A stretch of DNA of 19,626 nucleotides, from assembly GCA_038247995.1 (NCBI GenBank), contig JBBRUG010000077.1, forward strand, positions 1 to 19,626, read 5' to 3'. A program made the position numbers and the translations under genes. Positions 1 to 7,817 of this stretch are shown piece after piece (position 1 is the stretch's first letter; each line of letters starts with the position of its first letter). The notes below the pieces were generated by a model. It worked only from the letters and a program-made list of their open reading frames with translations, made no database searches and was not told the origin of the DNA. This stretch comes from JBBRUG01 sp038247995 (GTDB taxonomy: Bacteria; Chloroflexota; Chloroflexia; Chloroflexales; Chloroflexaceae).

Positions 1-1547
1 ACCATGCAATAAAGCCGGATCGGCCCCAACTCAGCGGCGGCGGCCACCTCACCCAGGCGCGAGCGCAGGTCGCGCAGGGGGATGTTGCGCGCGCCAGGAA
101 TGTGCCACTCGGCGTATTCCTGCTCGCCGCGTACGTCGATTACCGTAGCGTTGGGCGGCAATGTCGGATGATCTTCGGCATACCAACACTGCATATCGCC
201 GCGCAGCAGGTTCGCCGCCAGGAAACCAGCCATATTCACCGGGTCCTTCGCCGAGCCATAAGGCGGCGCATAGGCCAGTTCCAGATGCTCCAGATCGAAC
301 ACACTCAACCCGGCGCGAATAGCCGTAGCAAACACGTCGAGGCGCTTGTCTACCCCGTCGTAGCCAACGATTTGCGCACCAAGAATGCGCCCATCGCCGG
401 GCGCGAAAAGCAGTTTGATCTGCATCGGCGCGGTACCGGGATAGTAGCCGGCATGGCCGGAGGGATGCAGGTAGACCTTGTGGAAGGCCCGCCCGACGCG
501 GCGCAGGGTCTTCTCTGAAGCGCCGGTAGCGCCGCCGGTCATGGCGAAGATCTTGACGATCGCCGTGCCCTGGGTGCTGCTGTAGATGCTTGGGCGGCCG
601 GCAAGGTTATCGGCCACAATGCGGCCCTGGCGATTAGCCGGGCCGGCCAGCGGCACAATTGTCGGCTCGCCGGTGACGGTATCGCGCACTTCAACCATAT
701 CGCCGGCGGCATAGATCAGCGGATCGGACGTGCGCAGATGTTCATCCACCTTGATCCCGCCGTGCGGGCCAAGCTCCAGGCCGATCGTGCGCGCCAGCGT
801 GGCTTCAGGGCGTACGCCGGCGGCCAACACCACCAGGTCGGCGGTAAGCGTGCTGTTGTTGTCCAGGTGAACGGCAACCCGACCCTGTACAGCATGGAAA
901 GCGTTAGCAGCAACGCCGAGGTGCAAGCGGACGCCGTTGGCTTCCATGTGATAGGCCAGATCGGTGGCCAGTTCGGGGTCGAGCGGGGGCATCACCTGCA
1001 GTTGCAATTCGATCAAATCGACAACCAGATCACGCTCGCGCAGCGCCTCGGCGATCTCCACACCGATATAACTGCCGCCGACGACAACCGCCGAACGCGC
1101 TCCGCCGTCGACCAGCGCTTTGATCGCGTCCATATCGGGGATGTTGCGCAGGGTAAAGATCCGCGGATGGTCGATGCCGGGTACCGGTGGACGCAGCGGC
1201 GCAGCGCCCTGAGCGAGCACAAGCGCGTCGTAGGGTTCGCTGTAGCGCACATCACGGACAAGATCGTGAACTTCAACCTGCTGTTTAGCGCGATCAATGC
1301 CGATCACTTCGTGCTCGGTACGGACATCGATGTTGAGCGTGGCGCGCAGGTGTTCCGGCGTCACAATCAACAACTTCTCGCGCTCGGGGATCGCCCCGCC
1401 GATATGGTAGGGCAGGCCGCAGTTTGCATACGACACATAGCGGTCGCGCTCCAGCACCACAATCCGCACGTGTTCATCGAGCCGGCGCAAACGGGCCGCA
1501 ACCGACATTCCGGCGGCCACACCGCCGATAATCACAATCTGACGCAT
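1..1547 (-). CDS. cdr: CoA-disulfide reductase with C-terminal rhodanese domain (partial, 3' end outside window)
   Basis: This is a pyridine nucleotide-disulfide oxidoreductase of the CoA-disulfide reductase type, a cytoplasmic flavoprotein that uses NAD(P)H to reduce CoA disulfides or persulfides. The 515 readable residues start at ATG 1547. An FAD-binding GGVAAG motif is at residues 8-13. The single redox cysteine is Cys43 in YANCGLPY, the position expected for this family. A NAD(P)-binding VVGGSYIG stretch lies near 155 and the second FAD motif YAAGD near 278. From about residue 455 a rhodanese domain begins (VIDVRGEQEYAEWHIPGA), and its loop cysteine in LYCM is Cys514, only two residues from the edge. 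The fusion order matches known CoADR-rhodanese proteins, which handle sulfane sulfur or persulfides. GGAG about 9 nt upstream is a plausible ribosome binding site. The C-terminus is missing, so the rhodanese loop cannot be fully checked. The family call is firm; the substrate is inferred. Confidence 0.88.
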   Translation of the reverse strand, partial: MRQIVIIGGVAAGMSVAARLRRLDEHVRIVVLERDRYVSYANCGLPYHIGGAIPEREKLLIVTPEHLRATLNIDVRTEHEVIGIDRAKQQVEVHDLVRDVRYSEPYDALVLAQGAAPLRPPVPGIDHPRIFTLRNIPDMDAIKALVDGGARSAVVVGGSYIGVEIAEALRERDLVVDLIELQLQVMPPLDPELATDLAYHMEANGVRLHLGVAANAFHAVQGRVAVHLDNNSTLTADLVVLAAGVRPEATLARTIGLELGPHGGIKVDEHLRTSDPLIYAAGDMVEVRDTVTGEPTIVPLAGPANRQGRIVADNLAGRPSIYSSTQGTAIVKIFAMTGGATGASEKTLRRVGRAFHKVYLHPSGHAGYYPGTAPMQIKLLFAPGDGRILGAQIVGYDGVDKRLDVFATAIRAGLSVFDLEHLELAYAPPYGSAKDPVNMAGFLAANLLRGDMQCWYAEDHPTLPPNATVIDVRGEQEYAEWHIPGARNIPLRDLRSRLGEVAAAAELGPIRLYCM

Positions 1548-1692
1548 GGGGGAAACTCCGTGTTGGGAAGGCCGGGAGCAGCCACATTGGGCTACGATGC
1601 CTTGTATGTGTAGAGTACGCCAGCCCGCGGCGGAGTGCGGTAACAAGGCACGCGCTGCGCGTTGCAGAGCCGCAACAGAGGTTAGTGATGAG

Positions 1693-1740
1693 GGAACAAA
1701 GGAACAAAGGAACAAAGGAACAAAGGAACAAGGGAGCAAC
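1693..1740. repeat. Octamer tandem repeat, unit ggaacaaa
   Basis: Four exact copies of ggaacaaa are followed by two degenerate ones (ggaacaag, ggagcaac) in the gap between the two left-hand genes. Short open frames across it are periodic artefacts with no coding support. It belongs with the other short tandem repeats that fill gaps in this window. Confidence 0.85.
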
Positions 1741-1763
1741 CGTTTTATCGCTCTATCGCTTTA

Positions 1764-1783
1764 CTGTTTCAGAGTGGAAACAG
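1764..1783 (-). terminator. Possible hairpin terminator at the end of the cNBD-ferredoxin gene
   Basis: A perfect 7-bp inverted repeat (CTGTTTC / GAAACAG) with a 6-nt loop overlaps the TGA stop at 1769-1771. On the minus strand no U-run follows it, so it could be a weak terminator or an RNA end-stabilising hairpin rather than a classical intrinsic terminator. Confidence 0.35.
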
Positions 1784-3217
1784 ATCTTCAACGGGGATGA
1801 GTTGCAACGAACCGGTGGGGCAACGACTGATGCAGGCCAGGTCGGCGTGGCCATGGCAGCGGTCGCACTTATCGGCGCGCAGGGTGGGGCGAGCCGCTTC
1901 AAGCGGGATCGTGTGCGCCTGCGGGCGTACGCGCGCAACCGCCTTACGCAGCAATGCGCCGAGCGGGCCGCCGGGCGGCGGCGCGGCTATGGTTACACTG
2001 GCGACGGCATTGTATGGACAAGCTGGGATACATTCGCCACAGCCGGTGCAGCGGTCGGTGATGATCAGCGTGCCGTTCTCAGTGCGCTCAAAAGCATCTT
2101 CAGGGCAGGCCTCCATACACTCGGCGCCGGCGCTGCACTGCCAGCACGCATCAACCACATCGCTGGTATCGATCGCCGTGCCGTTCAGGTGCAGGCGGGC
2201 ACGCCCATGGCGTTCCGTGCAGGCTTCTTCACAGATCCGACAGTCGGGTGGGCAGAGTTCCGGCGTGCGCACCAGTAAGTGCGTCGCCCGGAGCAACCCG
2301 CTCGTCACGGCCAATTGCAGATGATGGGCGCGCGTCTCGTCGTTCTGGACGGCAGTGCTGTTGCGAATACGGCCTTCAACCACGGTGCGCAACTGCGCCT
2401 CCAGATCGGGGCGCTGTTCGATCAGGCGGTGAAACTCAGCGCCGGGCAACACCAGGATTTCGGACGGCGTCAGCGTGCGCACGCTCGCCCGATGCGGCTG
2501 GCTGGTGAGCAGCGCCATCTCGCCAAAAAAATCGCCTTCGCCGAGTGTCGCTACGGTTTGCCCACTCTGCTCTACCAGCACCTGGCCGCTCTCAATCAGA
2601 TACAGCGCATCGGCAGGTTCGCCCTGGCGCATAATCAGTTCGCCACGCGCAACATGGATGGGCTGCATCAGACTCGCCAGCGCGAGGCGCTCCATCGGCG
2701 GCAATTGGCCGAGTAGCGGCACCCGCGCCAGCGTACATTCAATCATGCGCCGCTTATACACCTGGCGCAGCGCAGTGGCCAGGCGCGGGGTGGCGGGTAA
2801 AATCGCCCGCAGATGGTCGAGCGGGATCTGGAGCAAATAACAATGGGCCTGAGCGCGGGCGCTCATCCGGCGGAAGAAATCGCCAAAGAGTGGCCCCTCG
2901 CCGAAACAATCGCCGCGACTCAGCACGCCCATCAGCACTTCGCGGCCGTCTTTGTCGCGCTGCTTAAGATCGAGTTCGCCCTGGAGGACAAGGAAGAAAA
3001 AGCGGTCGCGCTTGTGGCGACCAAATACGGTGATACCGGGGAGAAAGGCCCGAAAGGTCGCCCCATCGAGCAGCAAGGCCAGTTCGTTGGTGGGAACGCC
3101 GCGCAGACAATCCAGTACACTGAGCATCTCAAGCGCCGCTTGCCGACGCATCTTCTGACGCTCAGCAAGCGCCTGCGCCAGAGCATGGCGCTGGAGAGGC
3201 TGCTTTTTCACCGACAT
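1769..3217 (-). CDS. Double cyclic-nucleotide-binding domain protein fused to a four-cluster ferredoxin region
   Basis: A 482-residue soluble protein. Residues ~35-150 and ~165-285 are two Crp-like cyclic-nucleotide-binding folds. The second is closer to consensus, with FGEMALL at 231-237 and PHRAS at 241-245, the phosphate-binding cassette. The first is degenerate: it has CFGEGPLFG but no matching arginine cassette. Residues 320-470 hold 16 cysteines in four groups: C322/326/329/333, C358/361/367/371, C390/393/396/400 and C451/454/462/466. The last three groups end in CP, as in DmsB/NrfC-type electron-transfer subunits with four [4Fe-4S] clusters. No DNA-binding domain and no membrane segment are seen. 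It is probably a ligand-sensing electron carrier for an oxidoreductase; the partner is unknown. An in-frame ATG at 3286 would add 23 residues. I prefer 3217 because a -10-like box (3265-3270) lies inside that extension and AAAAGG precedes 3217. The solute-binding protein gene ends about 100 nt upstream. Confidence 0.85.
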   Translation of the reverse strand: MSVKKQPLQRHALAQALAERQKMRRQAALEMLSVLDCLRGVPTNELALLLDGATFRAFLPGITVFGRHKRDRFFFLVLQGELDLKQRDKDGREVLMGVLSRGDCFGEGPLFGDFFRRMSARAQAHCYLLQIPLDHLRAILPATPRLATALRQVYKRRMIECTLARVPLLGQLPPMERLALASLMQPIHVARGELIMRQGEPADALYLIESGQVLVEQSGQTVATLGEGDFFGEMALLTSQPHRASVRTLTPSEILVLPGAEFHRLIEQRPDLEAQLRTVVEGRIRNSTAVQNDETRAHHLQLAVTSGLLRATHLLVRTPELCPPDCRICEEACTERHGRARLHLNGTAIDTSDVVDACWQCSAGAECMEACPEDAFERTENGTLIITDRCTGCGECIPACPYNAVASVTIAAPPPGGPLGALLRKAVARVRPQAHTIPLEAARPTLRADKCDRCHGHADLACISRCPTGSLQLIPVEDLFPL

Positions 3218-3264
3218 AACCGTGCGGCCTTTTCTGGCTATTGCTTCCTTCAAGTGTGACGGAT

Positions 3265-3273
3265 ATTGTACCA
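3265..3273 (-). promoter_or_regulatory. Candidate extended -10 promoter for the cNBD-ferredoxin gene
   Basis: On the minus strand the sequence reads TGG followed by TACAAT, a 5/6 match to the -10 consensus with a TGn extension. Transcription would start near 3258, about 40 nt before ATG 3217. No good -35 box was found at the expected spacing. Confidence 0.4.
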
Positions 3274-3315
3274 CTGAGCCAGACATAGCGTGCGCTTCGT
3301 AAACAGGGCCACATA

Positions 3316-3370
3316 TTCCTCACTGAGCAAACCCTGCATACGTCGGATCGACCTGCCGCGCACACGCGCC
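3316..3370. repeat. Direct repeat copy A (solute-binding protein C-terminal tail)
   Basis: These 55 bp match 9001-9055 at 50 positions in the same orientation (48 of the first 51). The segment contains the stop codon and last codons of the solute-binding protein (minus frame RQVDPTYAGFAQ). The partner copy has RQ changed to WQ and AQ to TQ. Confidence 0.85.
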
Positions 3371-5878
3371 GGGCGCTTCGCCGCTAGTTACACAGGCGAG
3401 GTGTTGTTCGGTAAAGATCTGCGCGTCAGCGAGTTCGACAGCCAGATCTGCACCCTGAAGCGCCCGATCGACGGCGCGGTAGAGCCAAAACGCATCCAAG
3501 CGATTTAAAACGGTTGTATTTCTGATCGGAGCTATTTGGCTGTAAAGCACTTCGTGGTATGTCTGAAAAAAAGTATTTGATCTAGTGTCGGCTTGTGCAA
3601 GCAACGCCTCGGATTGGGCGACGGAAGCTCGCGCAGGATAAAAGCCGTTTGTTATTGTTTGTGGCGCTTGACTAATAAAATTGAGCCAGCGCCAGCAGTC
3701 GTCCGGCGAAGCGGTTGTTGCCGCAATATACAGTCCCGTAGTTGTGAAATCATCAGCGCTGAGCCCAGTATTCCCTAAAGGCGGTAACGTAACGGCACGC
3801 AATTCTATGAGGCGCTGAATAATCTCTGCTGGATAATTGTCTCCCTGCAATTCTCCGAAATCAAGCCACATGCCTACCCGCCCCTCGGCTACAAGATCGT
3901 ATGTTGTGAGACTGTCGATATCTGATAGACGATATCCTTGCAACTGCTCCTGTGGGCTCGTCTGCCGTAAAAGATCGACGTACCACTGTAGCGCAGCTAT
4001 CACCTCCGGATGCGTGAAGTTAGGCTGTACGACATCGCCTTGTTCCATTGCCGCTTGCACGCCAAATTGATTAAGAACAAATGTCATATGACGCACATCA
4101 GGTGCAAAAAAGCCATAAACCCGATCATATCCTTCTCCAGCGCTTAATTGCTGCGCTGCAAAAAGGAGATCATTTAACTGCCAATTTGTACGGGGATAAT
4201 CCACACCGAATGCATCAAATAAATCGGGGTTATACTGTAACAGACGCAAGGTGATTTCATGGGGCAGAGCGTACAATGCTTCTCCTTCGGAAACCCGAAA
4301 TGAGTTCAGTAAAACGGGAGGATAGTCATTTATCTCAAATGTTGGATCAGCATCAATAAAAGGAGATAGATCAAGAACGATTCGCTGTAATGTGTCCTGT
4401 TCAAATGAAAAAGGTGAGCTAAAACAGTCGGAAACCTCACTTAAGCGATCCGGTGTGATTGAGCCTTGTAGCGCTGTAAAGGCTGATATTGGTTCAACTC
4501 GAATATTTGGAGCTATTGTGGTAAATTGGGTTGCCAGTTGTTGATAGATCCGTTGTTCATTTATTCCACCAAAGAACAAAAATCGGATCACGTTGGTGTC
4601 ATTTGTAGCCGTAGGAACGGGCGTAGCAACTATTACAGGGGTTGTTTGCGCCTGGAGATTGGTGTTCGCTTTTGGCAAGTCATCCCATTGGGTCGTCAGT
4701 TTGCTGAGAGCCGTACTAGGTGTGGTACCAGTTTGCATATCGGTAAGAGCAGAAGCAAGGGCAAAGGCCAACTGACGCCTACGCGAGTCGCTTACGCGAT
4801 CTAAACGCTGGAGACTTACTTCCAACGCTGTCGCCATTTCAACGTCCATAGCATCGAGTTGTTGTTGAGCGATTGAGCGCCGTGCAGATATGGTATTACC
4901 ACCCGCTATATCAGGGTTATTAATAACCTGGTTACTTAAAAAGCTCAACCATTCCCAGGCGGCATCGGGATGGCGTGTACCCGAACTCATTACATAACCC
5001 TCATGTATTGAAATCGGCATATCCATATTATCGGGGTACGGCGCAATTCCAATCGAAAGCGTTTCAAAAGCGCCATCATTTATAAAAGACTGGTTGTAGT
5101 TATTTGGCCAGATACCCAACTTTTCAGTAATAATCAACTGTTGTAATTCAGTCGATGAAATTTCAGTTGAATTCGTAGGTATGAGTATAGTCTGCGTATC
5201 AATATAAGTACGTGCGTGTTCAAGAACTTCCTCAAAGAGCGGATCTGTAATGGAAAGATCGGTAATGGCCTGAGATGAAGCATATTCAGCAAGTGCAAAT
5301 TGTATCGTGGTATATCCAGTCCCATCGAACAACCCATAAATCACATCAGAGCCACTTGATAAAGTGGAAACTTGCTGTGCGGCAGAAAGGAGATCGCGCT
5401 GCTGCCAGTTCACAGGCGGTGCAGGCAGGTCAGCTTGTGCCCACAAAGCCTTGTTATAGTTGAGAAGCGGCACCGAGACGCTAATAGGAAGCTGATAAAC
5501 GGCATTGGAATCCATCTCATTAAGTAGCCCTTCATGAAATTGACCCCTTGTAAGCGACATTTCCGCATTTAAAAAAGTTTCCAGATTTGCAAACCCAGCA
5601 CTTTTCAAGGTTGATCCTTCCACACCGACGACAAGTGCGGTATCTGCTAACGCAGCAACCTCCTGCGCAAGCGGAGCATCTGATTGAGTAAGTAATGGAA
5701 CAAACTGAATCCTAATATGGGGATGAGTCTGATGAAATTGCTCAATAACTGGCGCATATGACCGCTCATATATAGGAGATGCAGCAAACGTAAGCGTCAC
5801 ATTCTCTGGTGATGAGAATTGAGATGTGCAGGAGGTACTATACAGACATATCAAAACGAAGATCCCGATGCGTTTCAT
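3320..5878 (-). CDS. Fused double ABC-transporter solute-binding protein (family 1-like), probable lipoprotein
   Basis: An 852-residue exported protein with two solute-binding units in tandem. The N-terminus (MKRIGIFVLICLYSTSC) has a basic start, a hydrophobic core and Cys17. The lipobox STSC is atypical, so lipidation is likely but not certain. Unit 1 covers ~25-405 (opening NVTLTFAASPIYERSY) and unit 2 ~425-835 (opening NVIRFLFFGGINEQRIY). They are joined by a Pro/Thr/Val-rich linker near 408-425. Each unit has a repeated landmark (LLSAAQQVS / LLFAAQQLS) and a Trp-rich late segment (WEWLSFLSN / WRWLNFISQ), as in sugar-type extracellular binding proteins. Single-unit members are about 400-450 residues, so this is a true doubling. 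No permease or ATPase for it is in the window. AAAGG eight nt before ATG 5878 supports the start. Most of the gene is AT-rich, but the last ~53 codons are GC-rich like the flanks. The ligand is unknown. Confidence 0.85.
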   Translation of the reverse strand: MKRIGIFVLICLYSTSCTSQFSSPENVTLTFAASPIYERSYAPVIEQFHQTHPHIRIQFVPLLTQSDAPLAQEVAALADTALVVGVEGSTLKSAGFANLETFLNAEMSLTRGQFHEGLLNEMDSNAVYQLPISVSVPLLNYNKALWAQADLPAPPVNWQQRDLLSAAQQVSTLSSGSDVIYGLFDGTGYTTIQFALAEYASSQAITDLSITDPLFEEVLEHARTYIDTQTILIPTNSTEISSTELQQLIITEKLGIWPNNYNQSFINDGAFETLSIGIAPYPDNMDMPISIHEGYVMSSGTRHPDAAWEWLSFLSNQVINNPDIAGGNTISARRSIAQQQLDAMDVEMATALEVSLQRLDRVSDSRRRQLAFALASALTDMQTGTTPSTALSKLTTQWDDLPKANTNLQAQTTPVIVATPVPTATNDTNVIRFLFFGGINEQRIYQQLATQFTTIAPNIRVEPISAFTALQGSITPDRLSEVSDCFSSPFSFEQDTLQRIVLDLSPFIDADPTFEINDYPPVLLNSFRVSEGEALYALPHEITLRLLQYNPDLFDAFGVDYPRTNWQLNDLLFAAQQLSAGEGYDRVYGFFAPDVRHMTFVLNQFGVQAAMEQGDVVQPNFTHPEVIAALQWYVDLLRQTSPQEQLQGYRLSDIDSLTTYDLVAEGRVGMWLDFGELQGDNYPAEIIQRLIELRAVTLPPLGNTGLSADDFTTTGLYIAATTASPDDCWRWLNFISQAPQTITNGFYPARASVAQSEALLAQADTRSNTFFQTYHEVLYSQIAPIRNTTVLNRLDAFWLYRAVDRALQGADLAVELADAQIFTEQHLACVTSGEAPGACARQVDPTYAGFAQ

Positions 5879-6137
5879 GTGAAAAACCTTTAATGGCTAA
5901 TGAGGCCTTACTGTGCAGGGGGCACCAAAACACATGCGCCATATGACGGATGGAGTGATGCGTTTGGCGTTCATCATGGTTTCGAAGATCGTGACATAGG
6001 ATAGGTAGCCAAGTAGCCTTTGTAATGCCTTAGGAGCCGATGCGCGCGTTGGGGGCGCGAAAAGCAGTCCCAAAAGACTCCTGCGTCTGGCGTACTGTTC
6101 GTCCATGGGTCATGGTCATGAGCGTACTTCTGGCTTG
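5879..6137. other. Intergenic segment between the solute-binding protein gene and the IS remnant
   Basis: These 259 nt contain a minus-strand open frame at 5897-6106 that has no recognisable domain and no ribosome binding site. No terminal inverted repeat matching 7211-7236 was found here. The promoter of the solute-binding protein must lie in or near this segment, but no convincing box was seen. Confidence 0.5.
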
Positions 6138-7175
6138 CTAATGCTGTAGTTTGTTAAAGCTCTCTACCAAAATTATGAGCAGCACGCCTCTTACCGTAAT
6201 TGTCATGTCTCTAGCGATCTCGTCAAGTAGGAATGTGAAGAGTCCTGCTGATGCGCCTGAGCCGCAATCCCAGGCTTTTCTGAACATTGCGGGAGGTCTC
6301 TAGTCAAGCCAAATGTGGGGCCAGTCGTGGTTGTAGTGATTCCGAAATGCCTCCAGACGCATGCGGGCCTCTGCCAGTGAGCCGGAAGAGATGAAGATTG
6401 AGGCACTCGTCGCGCACCGTGCCACCCACGCGCTTTTCCTTGCCGTTTTGCCAGGGGCAGCCCGGGTCGATGGAGAGCGTGTAAACTTGTCGTCGGGCGA
6501 GTCACGCCTGAATAGCCAAGGCGACAAACTCAGCGCCGTTATCACTGCGGAGGTGCTCCGGCGCGCCGTGACACGCAACCAACGCGCTGAGCACCGAGAT
6601 TATCCACTCGGCAGACGTTGCTTCGGCCACGGCGATGGACAGTCACTCCCGGGTGAACTCGTCCATCACCATTAGGATGTAAAAGGTTCGGCCATGCATG
6701 TCCTGATCCTGCCAGAAGTCGTAGGCCCACACGTGGTTCAGGTAGACTGCCGTCAGCAGTGGCGTGCGTTCGCGACGCGCTCGTGGACGCTTTACCCGCT
6801 TGACCTGCAACTTGGCTCGCTTCCACAGGCGATGGACACGCTTCCGGTTGACCGTGCTTACGCCGCAGGAGCGCCCAAGCGCGTCGGTAGCCGTATCGTG
6901 GGTTGGTCTGGGCAATGGCTTCGAGCTCGGCTTCCACCCCATCATCGGCGGCCGGATGGGCCTGGTAGAGGAACGTCTCACGCTTGGAGGTGCACCAGCC
7001 CGCATGCCCGCAGCACGGACAGACCCTTGGTGACCAGGAATTGCACTGCATCGCGCCGTTCTGCGATGCTCAGGCTTTTTGCCAGCAACCCTTTCAAGAC
7101 ATCGACTTCGCGCATGCGCTCGGCCTGATCCAGGATCTTGACGATTTGCTCGGCCGTGTGCTGACTGGTCTTCAT
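6138..7175 (-). pseudogene. IS3-family transposase OrfA/OrfB remnant, multiply disrupted
   Basis: OrfA starts normally (MKTSQHTAEQIVKILDQAER) but jumps directly to the late segment DVLKGLLAKS, so most of its helix-turn-helix region is deleted. OrfB pieces follow in changing frames: NPRYGYRRAWALLRRK, then VNRKRVHRLWKRAKLQ, then NHVWAYDFWQD (first catalytic Asp), RSDNGAEF (second Asp), RDECLNLHLF, SLAEARMRLEAFRNHYNH and FRKAWDCG. At least three frameshifts are visible (near 6980, 6880 and 6380), and in-frame stops interrupt DEFTRE (6643), the IQA/LAR junction (near 6509) and the end of the HIWLD segment. The catalytic Glu motif reads NGKEKRVGG where NGxxExxNG is usual, so the acid seems lost. 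The element cannot make active transposase. Confidence 0.88.
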
Positions 7176-7210
7176 GCTGTCCTCCTGAGGGAGGACTCTA
7201 ACATACCGGA

Positions 7211-7236
7211 CTGTCTAGTTTACCGGGGACACCACA
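7211..7236 (-). repeat. Left terminal inverted repeat of the IS3-family remnant
   Basis: The minus strand reads TGTGGTGTCCCCGGTAAACT then AGACAG. It has the TG start typical of IS3-family ends and lies about 36 nt upstream of the transposase ribosome binding site. Confidence 0.65.
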
Positions 7237-7403
7237 TAAAAATCGTCCACGCATACAATTAGTATTCCCATCGCGCTCCTCCAATTGACAGGTGTAAGTA
7301 ACTGCTGTTGTACCGGATGGAGCGCGATGCGGCAGCTTACCTCGAACATCCGAGCGGAATGGTTAAAAGCGCAAAGAAGGTAGTTGTTTCCTATGTTAGT
7401 AAT

Positions 7404-7766
7404 CTAGCACGTGATACAGGTGCTACCAATATTGCTCCACGGGCCACAGCAAGCACCGCTGGTAGGTGTGGAAGGGCAACAAACTCGCACCTGAGTTACA
7501 CGATTGAACCTGGGGAAATTGTTTTGTGGGGTGCAGCTGCCACACGGGCCATCGTTAGCACGAAACTGGTTTGAACAACCGTCTCGAAGAACGCAGCTTG
7601 AAGCTTCGGCCTGTTTTGGTAAAGCGGCTAGACTAACACCCAACCCTAACCCTGCGCCCCATTTCGCGAGGCCGCTCAGAAAGCCCCTACGCGAAAGTTG
7701 TTGTGCTGCCTGCTGAACGACGCGATCCAGTCCGGTGAGTCCGCCGTCATCCGTGGGGTAACTCAT
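7404..7766 (-). CDS. Small Tat-exported cysteine-rich protein (MauA-leader-like)
   Basis: A 120-residue protein. Residues 1-55 form a twin-arginine signal with a long polar n-region, SRRGFLS at 25-31, a glycine/alanine/leucine core and a likely cleavage site after AEA55. The predicted mature part has 65 residues and 10 cysteines: 58, 64, 75, 78, 96, 97, 106, 107, 117 and 120, the last being the C-terminal residue. This allows up to five disulfides. Two CC pairs and GPCGSC stand out. Methylamine dehydrogenase light chain (MauA) is also Tat-exported, disulfide-rich and has a long leader, but it needs two tryptophans for its TTQ cofactor, and only Trp110 is present in this mature part. AGAGGAAAA upstream of ATG 7766 is a good ribosome binding site. 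The gene follows the MauD/TlpA-like gene by 51 nt and is probably its client. Enzymatic, structural or signalling function is not known. Confidence 0.82.
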   Translation of the reverse strand: MSYPTDDGGLTGLDRVVQQAAQQLSRRGFLSGLAKWGAGLGLGVSLAALPKQAEASSCVLRDGCSNQFRANDGPCGSCTPQNNFPRFNRVTQVRVCCPSTPTSGACCGPWSNIGSTCITC

Positions 7767-7817
7767 AGTTGTTTTCCTCTATGTGACGTTGCTGCCGCTT
7801 AGGAAGCGACAGTCCCG

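Larger units (their letters stand above)
6138..7236 (-). mobile_element. Decayed IS3-family insertion sequence
   Basis: The left end is preserved: the minus strand begins TGTGGTGTCCCCGGTAAACT at 7236, followed by a ribosome binding site (AGGAGG) and the OrfA start at 7175. The transposase frames run down to a stop near 6138. No right-hand copy of the terminal repeat was found between 5879 and 6300, so that end has been lost or rearranged. The 167 nt between this element and the Cys-rich gene (7237-7403) show nothing recognisable. Confidence 0.8.

Noticed and set aside
738..1613. Plus-strand open frame of 291 codons
   Set aside because: It is antisense to the CoA-disulfide reductase gene, whose FAD, NAD and active-site motifs are clear. 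The protein has no recognisable motif.
5897..6106. Minus-strand frame of 69 codons between the solute-binding protein and the IS remnant
   Set aside because: It has no ribosome binding site, domain or compositional support.
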